64,000 nucleotides of DNA. Origin: Pictodentalium vernedei (Eukaryota > Mollusca > Scaphopoda > Dentaliida > Dentaliidae). Location of the stretch: contig CM062296.1 of NCBI GenBank assembly GCA_031216915.1, positions 666,952,753 to 667,016,752 of the forward strand. Reading direction: 5' to 3'. Below the pieces are notes generated by a model that saw only the letters and a program-made list of their open reading frames with translations, had not been told where the DNA came from and ran no database searches. The position numbers were made by a program, and so were the translations under genes. This document shows, piece after piece, positions 29,690 to 40,149 of the stretch (position 1 is the stretch's first letter; each line of letters starts with the position of its first letter).

Positions 29690-29796
29690 CCTAACTTAGC
29701 GACTAAAAATGCTCGGCACTGTTCCACAAAATCACCAACCAAATTTTAGTATTTTTTCAATTTTTGCTTTGAAAACATAGCTTATGGCCCCTCATT
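29690..29796. mobile_element. TTAA MITE copy 10, left half
   Basis: TTTTACCTAACTTAGCGAC... to AACATAGCTTATGGCCCC, the left arm of the palindromic MITE, cut at the palindrome centre by the Ba/B DIRS block. The right half is at 38187-38274. Confidence 0.6.
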
Positions 29797-30823
29797 ACAT
29801 CTTCTACCAGATGCATTGTTTTTTCTTCATATGAAGATCTAGCTTTGCATCAGGTGGTTGTTGATCGGTTACTGACTCTGGGCCTTTGTTGTGCCTGTTA
29901 TTGGTTAGTGTCTGGTTTTTCCTCTTGACTTTGTCGTCTGTTCAATAATGTTTTGGATTCGTATTATTTCAATGTTTAGTTTTAAAAACACTGTTTTTCT
30001 ATTAAGATACATAGTATATCTTATTCCGGTAGTTTAGCTTTAATTATTTAGTGGTTGTCCACACTTAGGCTCTGTCGGGACACCCTTGGGCTCATGAGGT
30101 TCCCTTGGGGCACCCTAGGCTTCATTTAAAATTTTTCGAAAAAATTTTTGAAAATTTTTTTAATAGGCTTCATTCAAAATTTTTCGGAAAAATGTTTGAA
30201 AATTTTATTCAAAAATTTTTGTTTTGTCTATGTTATGTATCCTTGTGATGTTTATTTTTGGGAGTGCAGTGGACTTATGTTTTTGGCTTCATTATTATTA
30301 TTGCCATTATAATAATAGGTGCTTAGTGTAAGTCCAAGAAGCCTCGGAATAAAGGCTTGTTGTTTGCCAATAGTCGCAGCACACCTTCAATACTTGTACT
30401 ATGGGATGTGAATGTTGGAAATGGGTGTCGCAGTGTGGTGGGCAGTGAATTTCCGATGGGAGCCTTGACCACTGGCTAATACTAGTCTTACAGTCTCTTT
30501 TTCAGAGGAACAAGAACATGGTGATGGTACTTTGACACCTGTCTGTTACGTGCTGCTGTCATTGCACTCTGATGAGCCCTGCTCTGATGAGTAAAATAGA
30601 GCTAGCTGCCAAGGTGCTCATGATATAAATGCACAGGATTAAAGCCAGAGTAGCTTAATTCTCTGCATGCAGCTAGCTCGATTGGTGTAGTGGTTGTCCC
30701 TTTTAAGGGAGCCAAGACACCGGAAGGTCTGTTGCTGTCGAGTAGCATAATGTGGGCAGAGCGAGCACCTTTTAATATAAAGCTCACCCAGCAACGATGG
30801 CAATAAGGAGAAGAATCCTTTAA

Positions 30824-31270
30824 GTTTCTCTTCGGGATGCTCGGCGAGATCTGGCTGAGGTTAGATTGCAAGTTGGAGAACCCTCCCCATCCTGTTTGCA
30901 GTTGGTATCGACTGGGTCCGTTGTGAGAAACTATAATGAGTCGGAACACTCGTTGGGATGTTCGTTCCACAATGTAGCCGGTGTCAGTTGGGGTTATGGC
31001 TTCTTATTCTTCTCACATGGAAGCGAACACAAAGGGGATTAGCCTACAAGTTTCTGAACGGGATGCTCGGTGAGATCTGGGGCCAGATCGCGAGTTGGAG
31101 AGTGTTCCCCGTCCTGTTAGCAGTCGGAGTTGACTGTTTGTCCATTGTGAGAAATTTTAATGAGTCGGAGCAATGCTCCTTCCACACTTCAGCCAGAGTC
31201 GGCTGTTGTTACAGCTTCCTCTACTTCCATGATAAAGCACGCAAAGGGGTAGAAGCCTACAAGTTTCTAA
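30824..31270 (+). repeat. Tandem duplication of gag-linker segment in Ba
   Basis: Units begin AAGTTTCTNNNCGGGATGCTC and contain GAGAAANTNTAATGAGTCGG and CACGCAAAGGGGT-like sequence. Two full units and the start of a third. Confidence 0.65.
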
Positions 31271-31289
31271 ACGGAATACTCAGCGAGGC

Positions 31290-31497
31290 ATGTGCAAGTA
31301 CTAAAAGTATGGAGGGCCAGATAGGACTTTTAATTTTCAGTTTTGTATGCAAATTTTGGGGATGGAGGTGGGGGGGGGGGGGGGGGGGGCGTTCAAAATT
31401 ATGTTTGGCCCTTAATAATATTGAGGTTGCACCAGCTAATTCTGGGCCATTGGTAAGTATAAAATGAAAAATATACAAATTACTTACAATGTATCAT
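31290..31497 (+). repeat. Right terminal inverted repeat of Ba
   Basis: GTATGGAGGGCCAGATAGG ... TCTGGGCCATTGGTAAGTAT. The normal GGGGATTGGGG tract has grown to a 19-base G-run at 31372-31390. Confidence 0.7.
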
Positions 31498-31697
31498 ATT
31501 TTTACACTGTAAACCAATGGCCCAGACAAGCTGGTGCTTAACTCAAAGTTATTAAGGGCCAAACACAAATTTTGAACTCCCCAATCCCCAAAATTTGCTT
31601 GCAAAACTGAAAATTAAAAGTCCTATCTGGCCCTCCATACATTTACTCTCCGTGCAGACGTCAGGAAGTGACTGGAATTGGTGCCAACATCATTCTT
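31498..31697 (+). repeat. Left terminal inverted repeat of B
   Basis: ATTTTTACACTGTAAACC to CATCATTCT; pairs with 37962-38182. Confidence 0.75.
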
Positions 31698-32589
31698 TGT
31701 TTGACATCTGTGCTTTAAAATCTCCTTTTTTGAGGATGCCAGACACAAATCGATGCAAGAATTGGTGGGTACAAGGCTGTTATTGGATGAAGGAAGTGTT
31801 CAACGGTGCTTTTGGACGTTCAGGACTATAACTTTATAATATTTATAAAATCATTTTATGTTTTCCAATTTTGGGACATATGCCTGATGTCATAATTTTT
31901 AAAAATGATTATTCCACTGTTTGTTAAGTATTCCTTCCCTATCCTTCCATGAACCCTTCCTGTTAAACTCTTAAGCTTTTTGGCTATTTTTTATTGAAAT
32001 TTTTTATTAAATTTCTTGGGAGTTTAACATTTATTACAGAATATTATTCTGTTTCTTTCCCAGGGTTACGTCCTCACCCTGGGGGTGCTAGGCCATTTAG
32101 TCTTGCATCTTCTATACAATGTATCATTTTTTCTTCGTATGAAGATCTAGCTTTGCATTTCATAGCATTTCAATTGGTTCTGATTTTGGGCCTTTTTGTG
32201 TGCCTGATGTCTTGTTTACATTGACGTTGTTTACATTATCGACGTCCTCATATATAGGTAGTTTTTTATATTCTATTACTGTAATATACTGTAGGATACA
32301 TGGATTATTATTCCGGTAGTGTAGCTCAAAAAATTTTGGATTTTGTCCACACTTAGGCTTTATCGGGATGGCCTTGGGCTCTTCATGTTCCCTTTGGGAA
32401 CTTGGGTGTTTTATCGAAAAATTTTTTTTGTTTACAAAAAATATTTTGAATTTAATTATGATTGCTATTATTCATGTATCTCAGTTATATATATATATTG
32501 TTGTGGAGTTTGGAGGACTGATATCAACCTTAGTTGATACACTCCTGCGGACTCTTGTCATTCTTGTGTTGCACTGGGATGACTGATGT

Positions 32590-34560
32590 TGGAGTCGGGT
32601 GTCGCGGTACGTTGTTGGCGGTGAGGTTCTGAGGATCAGAGCCCCTTACCGCGTTTTAATTCATTCTGTCAGTTTCTATTTCAGAGGAACATGAACATGG
32701 GTGCCATGATGCTGGGTAAGTCCGTTGTGGTCTAAGAGATGGATTGGGTAGAGTGAGCACTATAATATAAATAGCTCACCCAGCGACGACGGAAATAGTG
32801 AGCAAATCTGCAAGTTCTTGTACTCAGCGAGGTCTGATAGACCACGAGCGGGGGAGTCCCCCCTCTCTAATATAGCAACGTCTGGGGTCAGATGTTGTTT
32901 CGAGAAACTTGTACAAGCCGTAGCATATGTCCGCCCTCCACTCGGGACACTCTGTTCAGTCTGCAGCCGGGGTCGGCTTCAATCAAGGCTTCCTCTGCTA
33001 CGTTTTCACAAGGCCAAAATGAAGTTTTCTGGTTGGAAACTTGCACAAGACGGAGCATATGTCTACCCACCGCTCGGGACTCTCCGTCTAGTTTGCAGCC
33101 AGGTCGGCTTCAGTCACGGCTTCCTCCACTACGTAATTTAAGCATACATGACCGCATCCTAGCTACCCGACTTTAGATATCCAGTCTGCTGCACGAAGAA
33201 GGAACCACTCTTCGCCAGTGAAGTCGGACCATCCAGTAGCTAGGGAGATGAGGCCTTGATCATCAGGACGTTCGGAAAAAGGATCCGTTTCTGACACACC
33301 GTTCCAGGAGCAGCATGCGGTAAAGGAACGGAAATCTGCTGCTTCTCAGCCCTCAATGACGGACTTGCTGTCGCAAATTGTGCAGCTAATCGCAGCATCC
33401 CAGCAAGTGCAGATGCAGCCTCCCTCAGAATCTGAGCTGTCGGACGGTGCTGGGTTGGTCCAGTCGTCTGTTTGCGCAGATGCAATGAACCAAGATTCGC
33501 AACTGATTCTCTCGGATGGTAAAAAGGGATAAGGAAGAGGATTACCCTTCCCTTTCGGAACAGTACATGGTTGCGATGACTTTCATCCATCAATACTACC
33601 CTGATTTTGTTCCGCAGAATCAGAATGCTGCGACGATAAGAGAGAAACCGCTGGTGTCCTTAGGCGCAGATTTTATCTGGACAAAGGAGGAAGTTCTTTC
33701 TTTTCCAGTTCAGTTTATGCAGGTGTTGCAGGCCTTCGGCCATATAGACGATGCCGTATTTATCCTCTTGAGTGCGAGGAAGAAGGCGGTTTCTTATCTC
33801 ATCCTCCGTATACATACCGTTTTTTGGACAACGTTCATTTAAAAACAGTCGGGGAAGATGTTCAGAGAGTTCTTCTGCATTTGGATGAGCAGGCCGGGGA
33901 TCGAGAGGTATCCTTACCTGCATCATTCACTATTCGCTCAAATGCAATTGAGATGGCAATTTCTTCAAATAGAGCGAATTTGGACGTTATGTCTTACGCA
34001 GATCACCTTACAAGAGCTATGTCGCAATGTCTCAAGGGAAAGGACGTTCGTACCTCTCTTAGAGTTCTTTCCAGGGCAATTATGTATACCACGTATAACT
34101 CCTCCCTAACAGTGGCTAATCTGGAGTTAATCAGACGTGATGCTGTCCTTGCATCATCATCACTAATAAGATGACGAGGTGAAAAGCTCTCTCTGAGTCG
34201 CTCCAGTTTCCGGACATTTTATTTTCGATGACTAGCTTTCGTTAGTCTATGAACAGGCTACTAAGAAAGTGTCTAGTGCTCTGCTTTTGAAGTCAGCGTA
34301 TCAACGACCCGCTTCAGCAGACAAGAGTAAAGGAGGGCGTTCCAGGCAAAAATCATCAAAAGGAAACTCCTCACGAGGGTACAAGATACCCTCTTATAAT
34401 TACTCTGGAGGTGGTCAGTATAGCGACTCGGGAAAGGGGTGTAGATCTGATCGGGACTATAGGTCAGATGCCCCTAGGCCGATGAGATCAGGTTTTTCGC
34501 GGGCAGCACTTGGTTCCTCCTCCCGTAAGCCTCGCAGGTCAAACAGGCGATGGTTTAGAC
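32590..34560 (+). pseudogene. gag: Element B gag remnant
   Basis: Pieces homologous to A1 gag in changing frames: hairpin region near 32845, SLSEQYMVAMTFIHQYYPDFVP (33550-33610), YADHLTRAMSQCLKG and LRVLSRAIMYTTYNSSLTVANLELIRRDAV (34000-34150), then a basic tail at 34300-34560 (SRKPRRSNRRW). An ~125-bp segment is duplicated (about 32900-33005 and 33030-33140). Several frameshifts prevent a full product. Confidence 0.75.
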
Positions 34561-34689
34561 CTCTGTTGCTGACCAGTTGGCTTAAGGTTATCAAGCTCCG
34601 CAAAAAACTGGATGACGATCATGGAAGATCAGTGGGTGAGACGTGCAGTCTCGGACGGCTTACGGCTATGATTCTGAGTAAAACCACAC

Positions 34690-36290
34690 TAATAAGTTGT
34701 CCACATTGGACAAATCTTCCATTAAATTCTTGCATAAGAGAGTTTCTCCTACCGGAGGTATAAGCTCTCTTATCAAAGGAAGCAATACAGGTCGTCGAGA
34801 ATCAGGATTCTCAAGATTTTTACAGTCACCTGTTCCTCGTACCAAAGCCAGACGGCTTGTTCAGAACGGTAATAGACATGAGCTGGATAACAAGTTTATC
34901 ATGGCTCTAAAAGTTTATTTATGGAAATCATTCAGTCAGTAAAAGCGAGCGTTCGAGTGATCGACTATGCGGCAAGCATAGATCTAAGGATCTGTACTTT
35001 CATGTCCTGGTACATCCAGCATTCTAAAAGTACCTGCGGTCCGCCGTACAAGGGAAGGTGTATCAGTTCAGAACAATATGCTTTGGTCTGAATCTGGCCC
35101 CCCTGGGCATTTCACTCGAATAATGAACTCAGTAATGTCTTACTTACGAGCTCATTTGTCTGCAGTAATGTCGGCTTACTTGGATGACCTACAGGGATAC
35201 GGCAACAGAATTATTCTTCAGAACGATGTTCAGAGTCTGCTTCTATTACTCCGATGTCTCGGTTTCATCATAAATGAGAAAAAGTCTGATCCAGCTCCGT
35301 ACAAGTCATCTATTCACTTGGGATTGAGCTTTGAGACTCACAACAATCTGGTTTGTCTGCCGTTACCCAGAGCGAAATTAGTCAGTTGTTATGCTCGCTT
35401 TTGTCTACACTCAGACGCACTAATAATGAGGGAATTCATGCGACTGTTGGAGCTGTGAGAAGTGGCTGTGGATCTCATTCTGATGGGCCGCTTGCGATAT
35501 TCTTTACTCAGAGCTGGAGTGTGAAGATGCTTTTGCTTGAACCAGTAGTGTTTTAACAGACCTAGTAAAACAAAGGTTCAAATTTGGGCAGATATTCAGT
35601 GGTTAAACTCAGGGAGTTACACTGCAACTGCCGGATCCGGGTTTCACGATTATGATGGATGTGAGTCAGACAGGTTGGGGCATGACCTTAAGTCCCGCAG
35701 TCTTGTAGTGTCAGGGTCTTTGGGACCCTCGGTTCCAGGAGAAACACGTAAACATCAATGCGATGATGTTAATTATAGCTAGCGCTATAACGTTGGATTC
35801 ACTTAATAACGGACGTCCATGTTCAATTTGGTCGGACAGCTCGACAGTAGTAGCGTACATCGGGAACCAGGGCGGCACCCTTTCATTTCCGTTATGCCAA
35901 CTAGCGGAGAAGATATGTCATGAATCATCATGTTCCTCTTTCTATCCATCATATACCGCGTTGTCTGAACGTACTTGCAGACTCGCTCTCTTGGGAAGGT
36001 CGCCTGTTGCAGTTGGAGTGGATGCTCAACAAGCGAGTATTTGGACAGATTTGCTACCAGAAGGGTCACCCCATGATAGATCCGTTTGCGATGCACCAGA
36101 ACAATAAGTTACCGTTGTTTGTGTCGCCATGCCCAGACCATTGATGCGCTGCTGATCTCATGGGGATGGATGATAGGATACGCGTATCCTCCAATTCATT
36201 TGATTCAGTAGATTATGTTTAACATCAAACAATCTCATTGTGAATCCTACTAGTAGCACCTCTGTCATCACAGAAACCTTGGATCAGTCT
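34690..36290 (+). pseudogene. pol: Element B RT/RNase H/methyltransferase remnant
   Basis: RT motif A region is frameshifted (GCAAGCATAGATCTAAGG), motif C keeps YLDDLQGYGN at 35175, then FETHNNLVCLPLPRAKLVSCYARFCLHSD. RNase H: a TDAS equivalent at 35651 reads MMDVSQTGWG, and the third acid survives as WSDSSTVVAYIGNQGG at 35830. Methyltransferase-like HPMIDPFAMHQNNKLPLFV at 36070. Multiple frameshifts and stops. Confidence 0.75.
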
Positions 36291-36379
36291 TCTCAAGTGT
36301 CTGTTATGGGACGTTCCCCAGAAGCTTCCTCCATGAGAGGACCTTCTTTATCAGGGGAAGTTTTTGTTCTTCACATCCT

Positions 36380-37330
36380 TCTCCATCCATAGTGGCATAA
36401 TGGAGTCTGTTAGACGTGGGGGGAACCATTGCGGTTCCTATATTATTTTATGACTAACACAAGAACGATTAAGTAATGCGGGTGAGGAGGGTTCGATATG
36501 ACTTTGAATCCCCTCCCACCGCCAATGTGTTCTGAGGCGATCACTGGGCAAGACGTAGTTTTCTTCCCGCAAGCCTTGTATAAGTTTAAATACATACATG
36601 CGTTCTTCACTTCTCGATTGGTGGCTGGGTTGTGTTCTCTGGCAACCTCATGGGCACATCCACTTTTTAGTTGGTTTGTTCCCTGTGATTGTTCGTCTGT
36701 TTGTCAAATACAAGTGCATATTTCATCATAAATAATTGCTAGTCTTTGGGTAACTCGGAGGCTGCATAACCAGTTAACTGCTATTCAGATGATTACATGC
36801 AGGATTTTAATGCTAACTCGCATAATAATTATTAGGCTGACGCTTTATTGTATGTTATGGACCTTAGAAATTATTAATTATTTCGGGGGCGGTCAGGGGT
36901 GGACCGTGTCGGAGCCTGTTAATCATACCTACTTCCATTTCTAGATCCAGGTTTCTATTAATGTCGGTACTCAATTCGTATATTCACATGTTTATAGTGT
37001 CATAAATATCAGGTAGTACACGTCGGGGAGTGTTGTTACTCAAATTTATTGTACACCTGAATGGGGTCACCTGTGGGTTACCTTTGAAGTGTGTTTACTC
37101 TCTAGAGATCGTTCATTATGGTTCAATTGGACATGTGTATGTTATATATTATATCACTGGTTTTCCACATATCTATGTATGCCATCTCCGGTGTACGTTA
37201 TACAGCGGGCAATATTATTTACCGGGATTGTCGCTATAGCCTTAACTTCTGAAGTGGCATTAAGCACCTTTTATTAATAATAAATTAATACCTGAGTGCC
37301 TGTTCGACAAATATTGATATTTTTTTTTTG
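36380..37330 (+). other. Unknown ~950-bp module in place of recombinase in B
   Basis: After AAGCTTCCTCCATGAGAGGA the sequence departs from A1 and carries GTGGCATAATGGAGT, GATTAAGTAATGCGGGTGAG and other stretches. The first ~200 bp recur in D at 63640-63830 (GTGGCATAACGGAGT, GATTAAGTAATGTGGGTGAG). No recombinase motif and no long frame seen. Homology to the element 3' part resumes near 37330 (G-run at 37395-37408). Confidence 0.5.
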
Positions 37331-37804
37331 GTACCGCTTTACTGATTCCAGAGCGCTCCCCTCTTTCTTTTTGAAGATTCCTTCAAAATAAAGGGGGGGG
37401 GGGGGATAAAGAAGGTCCTCTCCGGCTTGATAGGTATGTAACTATGAGGGAAGCTGTTTTGTCCGTAATTATATTCAGCATACAGCTGGAGTTTTATTGT
37501 ATATGGCGTATGTTTGTGGGGGATATTCTCTCATTCTCAAATACGCCATCTTAATTTTTGGGGCTTAGTCCGGGCTAACCTTAAAAATTGGGAACTTGTT
37601 ACATTCAATTAGCATAGTCTTCATGCTAAGTATACGGAATTACTTGAACTGGGCTCCTTTTGTATGATGTCTTCTCTATTACTGTATAGAGAGATATACA
37701 TGTAATTCCTAATAATTTTAATTTCCTTTCACCTTGGATTACAAGATTGGAACTATGTTGATCTACTAATTCTGAAGTCCTAGGCCTTCCACCTTTTTAC
37801 GATT

Positions 37805-37891
37805 CAGCTAGTCTGGGCCATTGGTTTACAGAGTAAAAATATTTTAAATTCACAGTAATTTGTGTATTTTTATACTTACCAATGGCCCAGA
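37805..37891 (+). repeat. Internal complementary region of B
   Basis: AGCTAGTCTGGGCCATTGG... joined to ...TATACTTACCAATGGCCC; imperfectly complementary to the left end (31498) and right end (38130-38182). Confidence 0.75.
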
Positions 37892-37961
37892 TGGAGATGG
37901 CCCTCCCATGAGTGTGCACTCATACCTCCCCGCTGAATTTTATGTAGTACTCTCTTCTAAA

Positions 37962-38182
37962 AGAATGATGTTGGCGCCAATTCCGGTCACTTCCTGACGT
38001 CTGTCATGTGCGGAGAGTAAATGTATGGAGGGCCAGATAGGTCTTTTAATTTTTGGTTTTGCAAGGAAATTTGGGGGATTGAGGGGTTCAAAATTTGTGT
38101 TTGGCCCTTAATAACTTTGAGTTAAGCACCAGCTAGTCTGGGCCATTGTTAAGTATAAAAATATCCAAATTACTTTAAATTT
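37962..38182 (+). repeat. Right terminal inverted repeat of B
   Basis: AGAATGATGTTGGCGCC ... TGTATGGAGGGCCAGATAGG ... GGGCCATTGTTAAGTAT, ending about TTATAA, where the sequence changes to the MITE. Confidence 0.75.
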
Positions 38183-38186
38183 ATAA

Positions 38187-38274
38187 TTTTTGAGATAAAA
38201 CATGAAAATTTTAATTTTTTCAAGAAATTTTTTTTGCAAAGGTTATCTGCTATTTGTATTAGGCAAACATTTAA
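38187..38274. mobile_element. TTAA MITE copy 10, right half
   Basis: TTTTGAGATAAAACATGAAA ... GGTTATCTGCTATTTGTATT ... ATTTAA, aligning with the right arm of intact copies (TTTTGAGAC..., TGTCTGCTTTTCATGTTAGG). Confidence 0.55.
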
Positions 38275-39095
38275 TGAAACATAAAAGAGGATTAATTCAA
38301 TTCTCCTGCCGAACCAACTGTCTCACAATGTTGCAAATTTAATGTTAACTTCATATGCCACACGTTTATTATAGGTGTGGTGAACAATATTTCCATAATA
38401 AGCCTTTTGAGGTGATCATGTGATAAATTTTATTCTTGACAAGATATTGGACGTTGAAGGTACATCTTGATTTTTCCAATATTTGATCTAATTCAACTAC
38501 CGCTATATAAAACCCAGGTATTTGTGTGTGTCTGTGAATTTATTGGTCATGCTCCAACACTCTTTTTACAGATATTACATGGTATAGAATGTGCAGACAG
38601 TATTTGAACAATGGGAATTTTTGTCATACTTTTTCTTTTAACAAGACTCTTTTTATAGCCTTGGCTGATGAGTTTTTAACAACAGTTACTGTCAGATGTC
38701 CCTCCTGATCAATGTAATTTACATTGATGATATTTTCCCTCTTGATAAATATGATGCATTCTCAAAAATGAGTTCTGCAGATATATACTCAGATGTTGAT
38801 GGCAAACAGATTTTTCAATACACTGTTTGAGTGCCAGTGTTGTGCAAAGCATCATGGCAACCAGGTTTTGTTCAAATTCTGGTTTTTTTTACAGGGATGG
38901 TCCTTCTAAAGCCTGTTTTCTTTTTAGGTGAATGATTTTGGAGAAATGAATTTTAGTAATGTGTTTCGTATGGTAGGTAAAAAAGGAAACAAACTTTTCT
39001 GGAAAAAATTAATTTTTATTAAGTTATATAACTTCAGAATTATAGAAATACTACACCATCTTCAAATATGCAGAATTGCAGAAATACTAGACTAT
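38275..39095. other. Ordinary dynein intron between B and A3
   Basis: AT-rich; no gene, no strong repeat apart from the short TTGGACGTTGAAGGTAC shared with 29486. Confidence 0.5.
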
Positions 39096-39296
39096 ATTTT
39101 TATACTGTACCAATGACCCAGACATAGCTGGTGCTAACTCTTAAAATATAGGGCCAAACACAAATTTTGCCCCCCAATCCCCAAAATTTGCATCTAAAAC
39201 TAAAGAAAACATGTCCTGAAAGGCCCTCCACACCTCGCCCCCACTGCGCATGCGCAGTGTCCAGGACGTTCCGAAATTGGCGCCATTTATTATTCT
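39096..39296 (+). repeat. Left terminal inverted repeat of A3
   Basis: ATTTTTATACTG ... GGCCCTCCACACCTCGCCCC ... ATTATTCT. Its complement at 45863-46089 shares even A3-specific bases (GTCCAGGACGTTCC). Confidence 0.88.
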
Positions 39297-40149
39297 AAGT
39301 TTGGCCCTTCATCAGTTAACATCTGACTGATCTTTGTGCTTTTAAATCTCAGTTTAAATGATGCCAGACACATAAATATTAGTGAAATGGTGATTCTAAG
39401 GAGGATAGAAAAGGAGGAGAGGAAAAGAATGTGTGACAGAATATTATCAGGGCTGTAACTTAAAATTTTTTAATGAAATTATGTTAAGTTACCTATTTTC
39501 AAGGCAGCAGCCATTTTGTTGTCATTCTGATTATTTAGTTACACTGTTTTTTCAAGTGTTTTTCCTCTCTCCCTGTCCTTTAAGTTCCCCCTTGCTATTC
39601 TCCCATGCTTTTGGCATAGTTTCTGTAATTATTATTACTAAAATTTCTTGGGAGTTTTAGCTTAATAACAGAATGAATTCTGTTTTTTCCCCATGTTTAC
39701 GTCTTCACCTACGGGTGGTTAGGCGTTCTGTTCTGCATCTACCATCTGATGTTCTGCAGTTTCTTCCCTGGAAGTCTCTGTTTTGCATCAGATGGTGTAT
39801 TTTTGGTAACTGATTTCGGGCCTGGGTGCCTGGAGTCTTATTTTAGTGTTTTTACACTCATTGTTTACATTTACAACAGCCCTCTGTGTGAGGGGGGGAT
39901 TTCTAAATAATAATATCTTTATGTTATTTTAATCATAACTAGATACATTATTATTGTTCGTAAGTGTTGAATAAATTGTTTAAAATATTTTTAAAATTTT
40001 TGTCCACAATTAGGCTTGGGATCCATTGGGGCTCAACGTTACTTTTCAGAAACTTGGGCTGTTCTGAAAAAATATTTTTTCAAAATATTTTGATTTCAAT
40101 TATTTTTTCTATCTTAATGGATCATATTATTATTATGTATTTGATTGCC

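Larger units (their letters stand above)
29797..31497 (+). mobile_element. DIRS fragment Ba (family B), leader plus gag pieces plus right end
   Basis: Begins inside the leader (ATCTTCTACCAGATGC; compare 32104) without a left repeat. It runs through TTGTCCACACTTAGGCTC, gag-linker sequence with a ~220-bp tandem duplication (30824-31046 and 31047-31260), then jumps to a right inverted repeat (31290-31497). RT and recombinase are missing. It abuts the left end of B. Confidence 0.7.
31498..38182 (+). mobile_element. DIRS element B, decayed, recombinase replaced by unknown module
   Basis: Left repeat 31498-31697, right repeat 37962-38182, ICR 37805-37891; ends contain GGCCCAGAC instead of the family A ACCCAGAC. 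Gag, RT, RNase H and methyltransferase remnants are recognisable, but between about 36380 and 37330 no recombinase homology is visible. Together with Ba it interrupts MITE copy 10. Confidence 0.8.
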
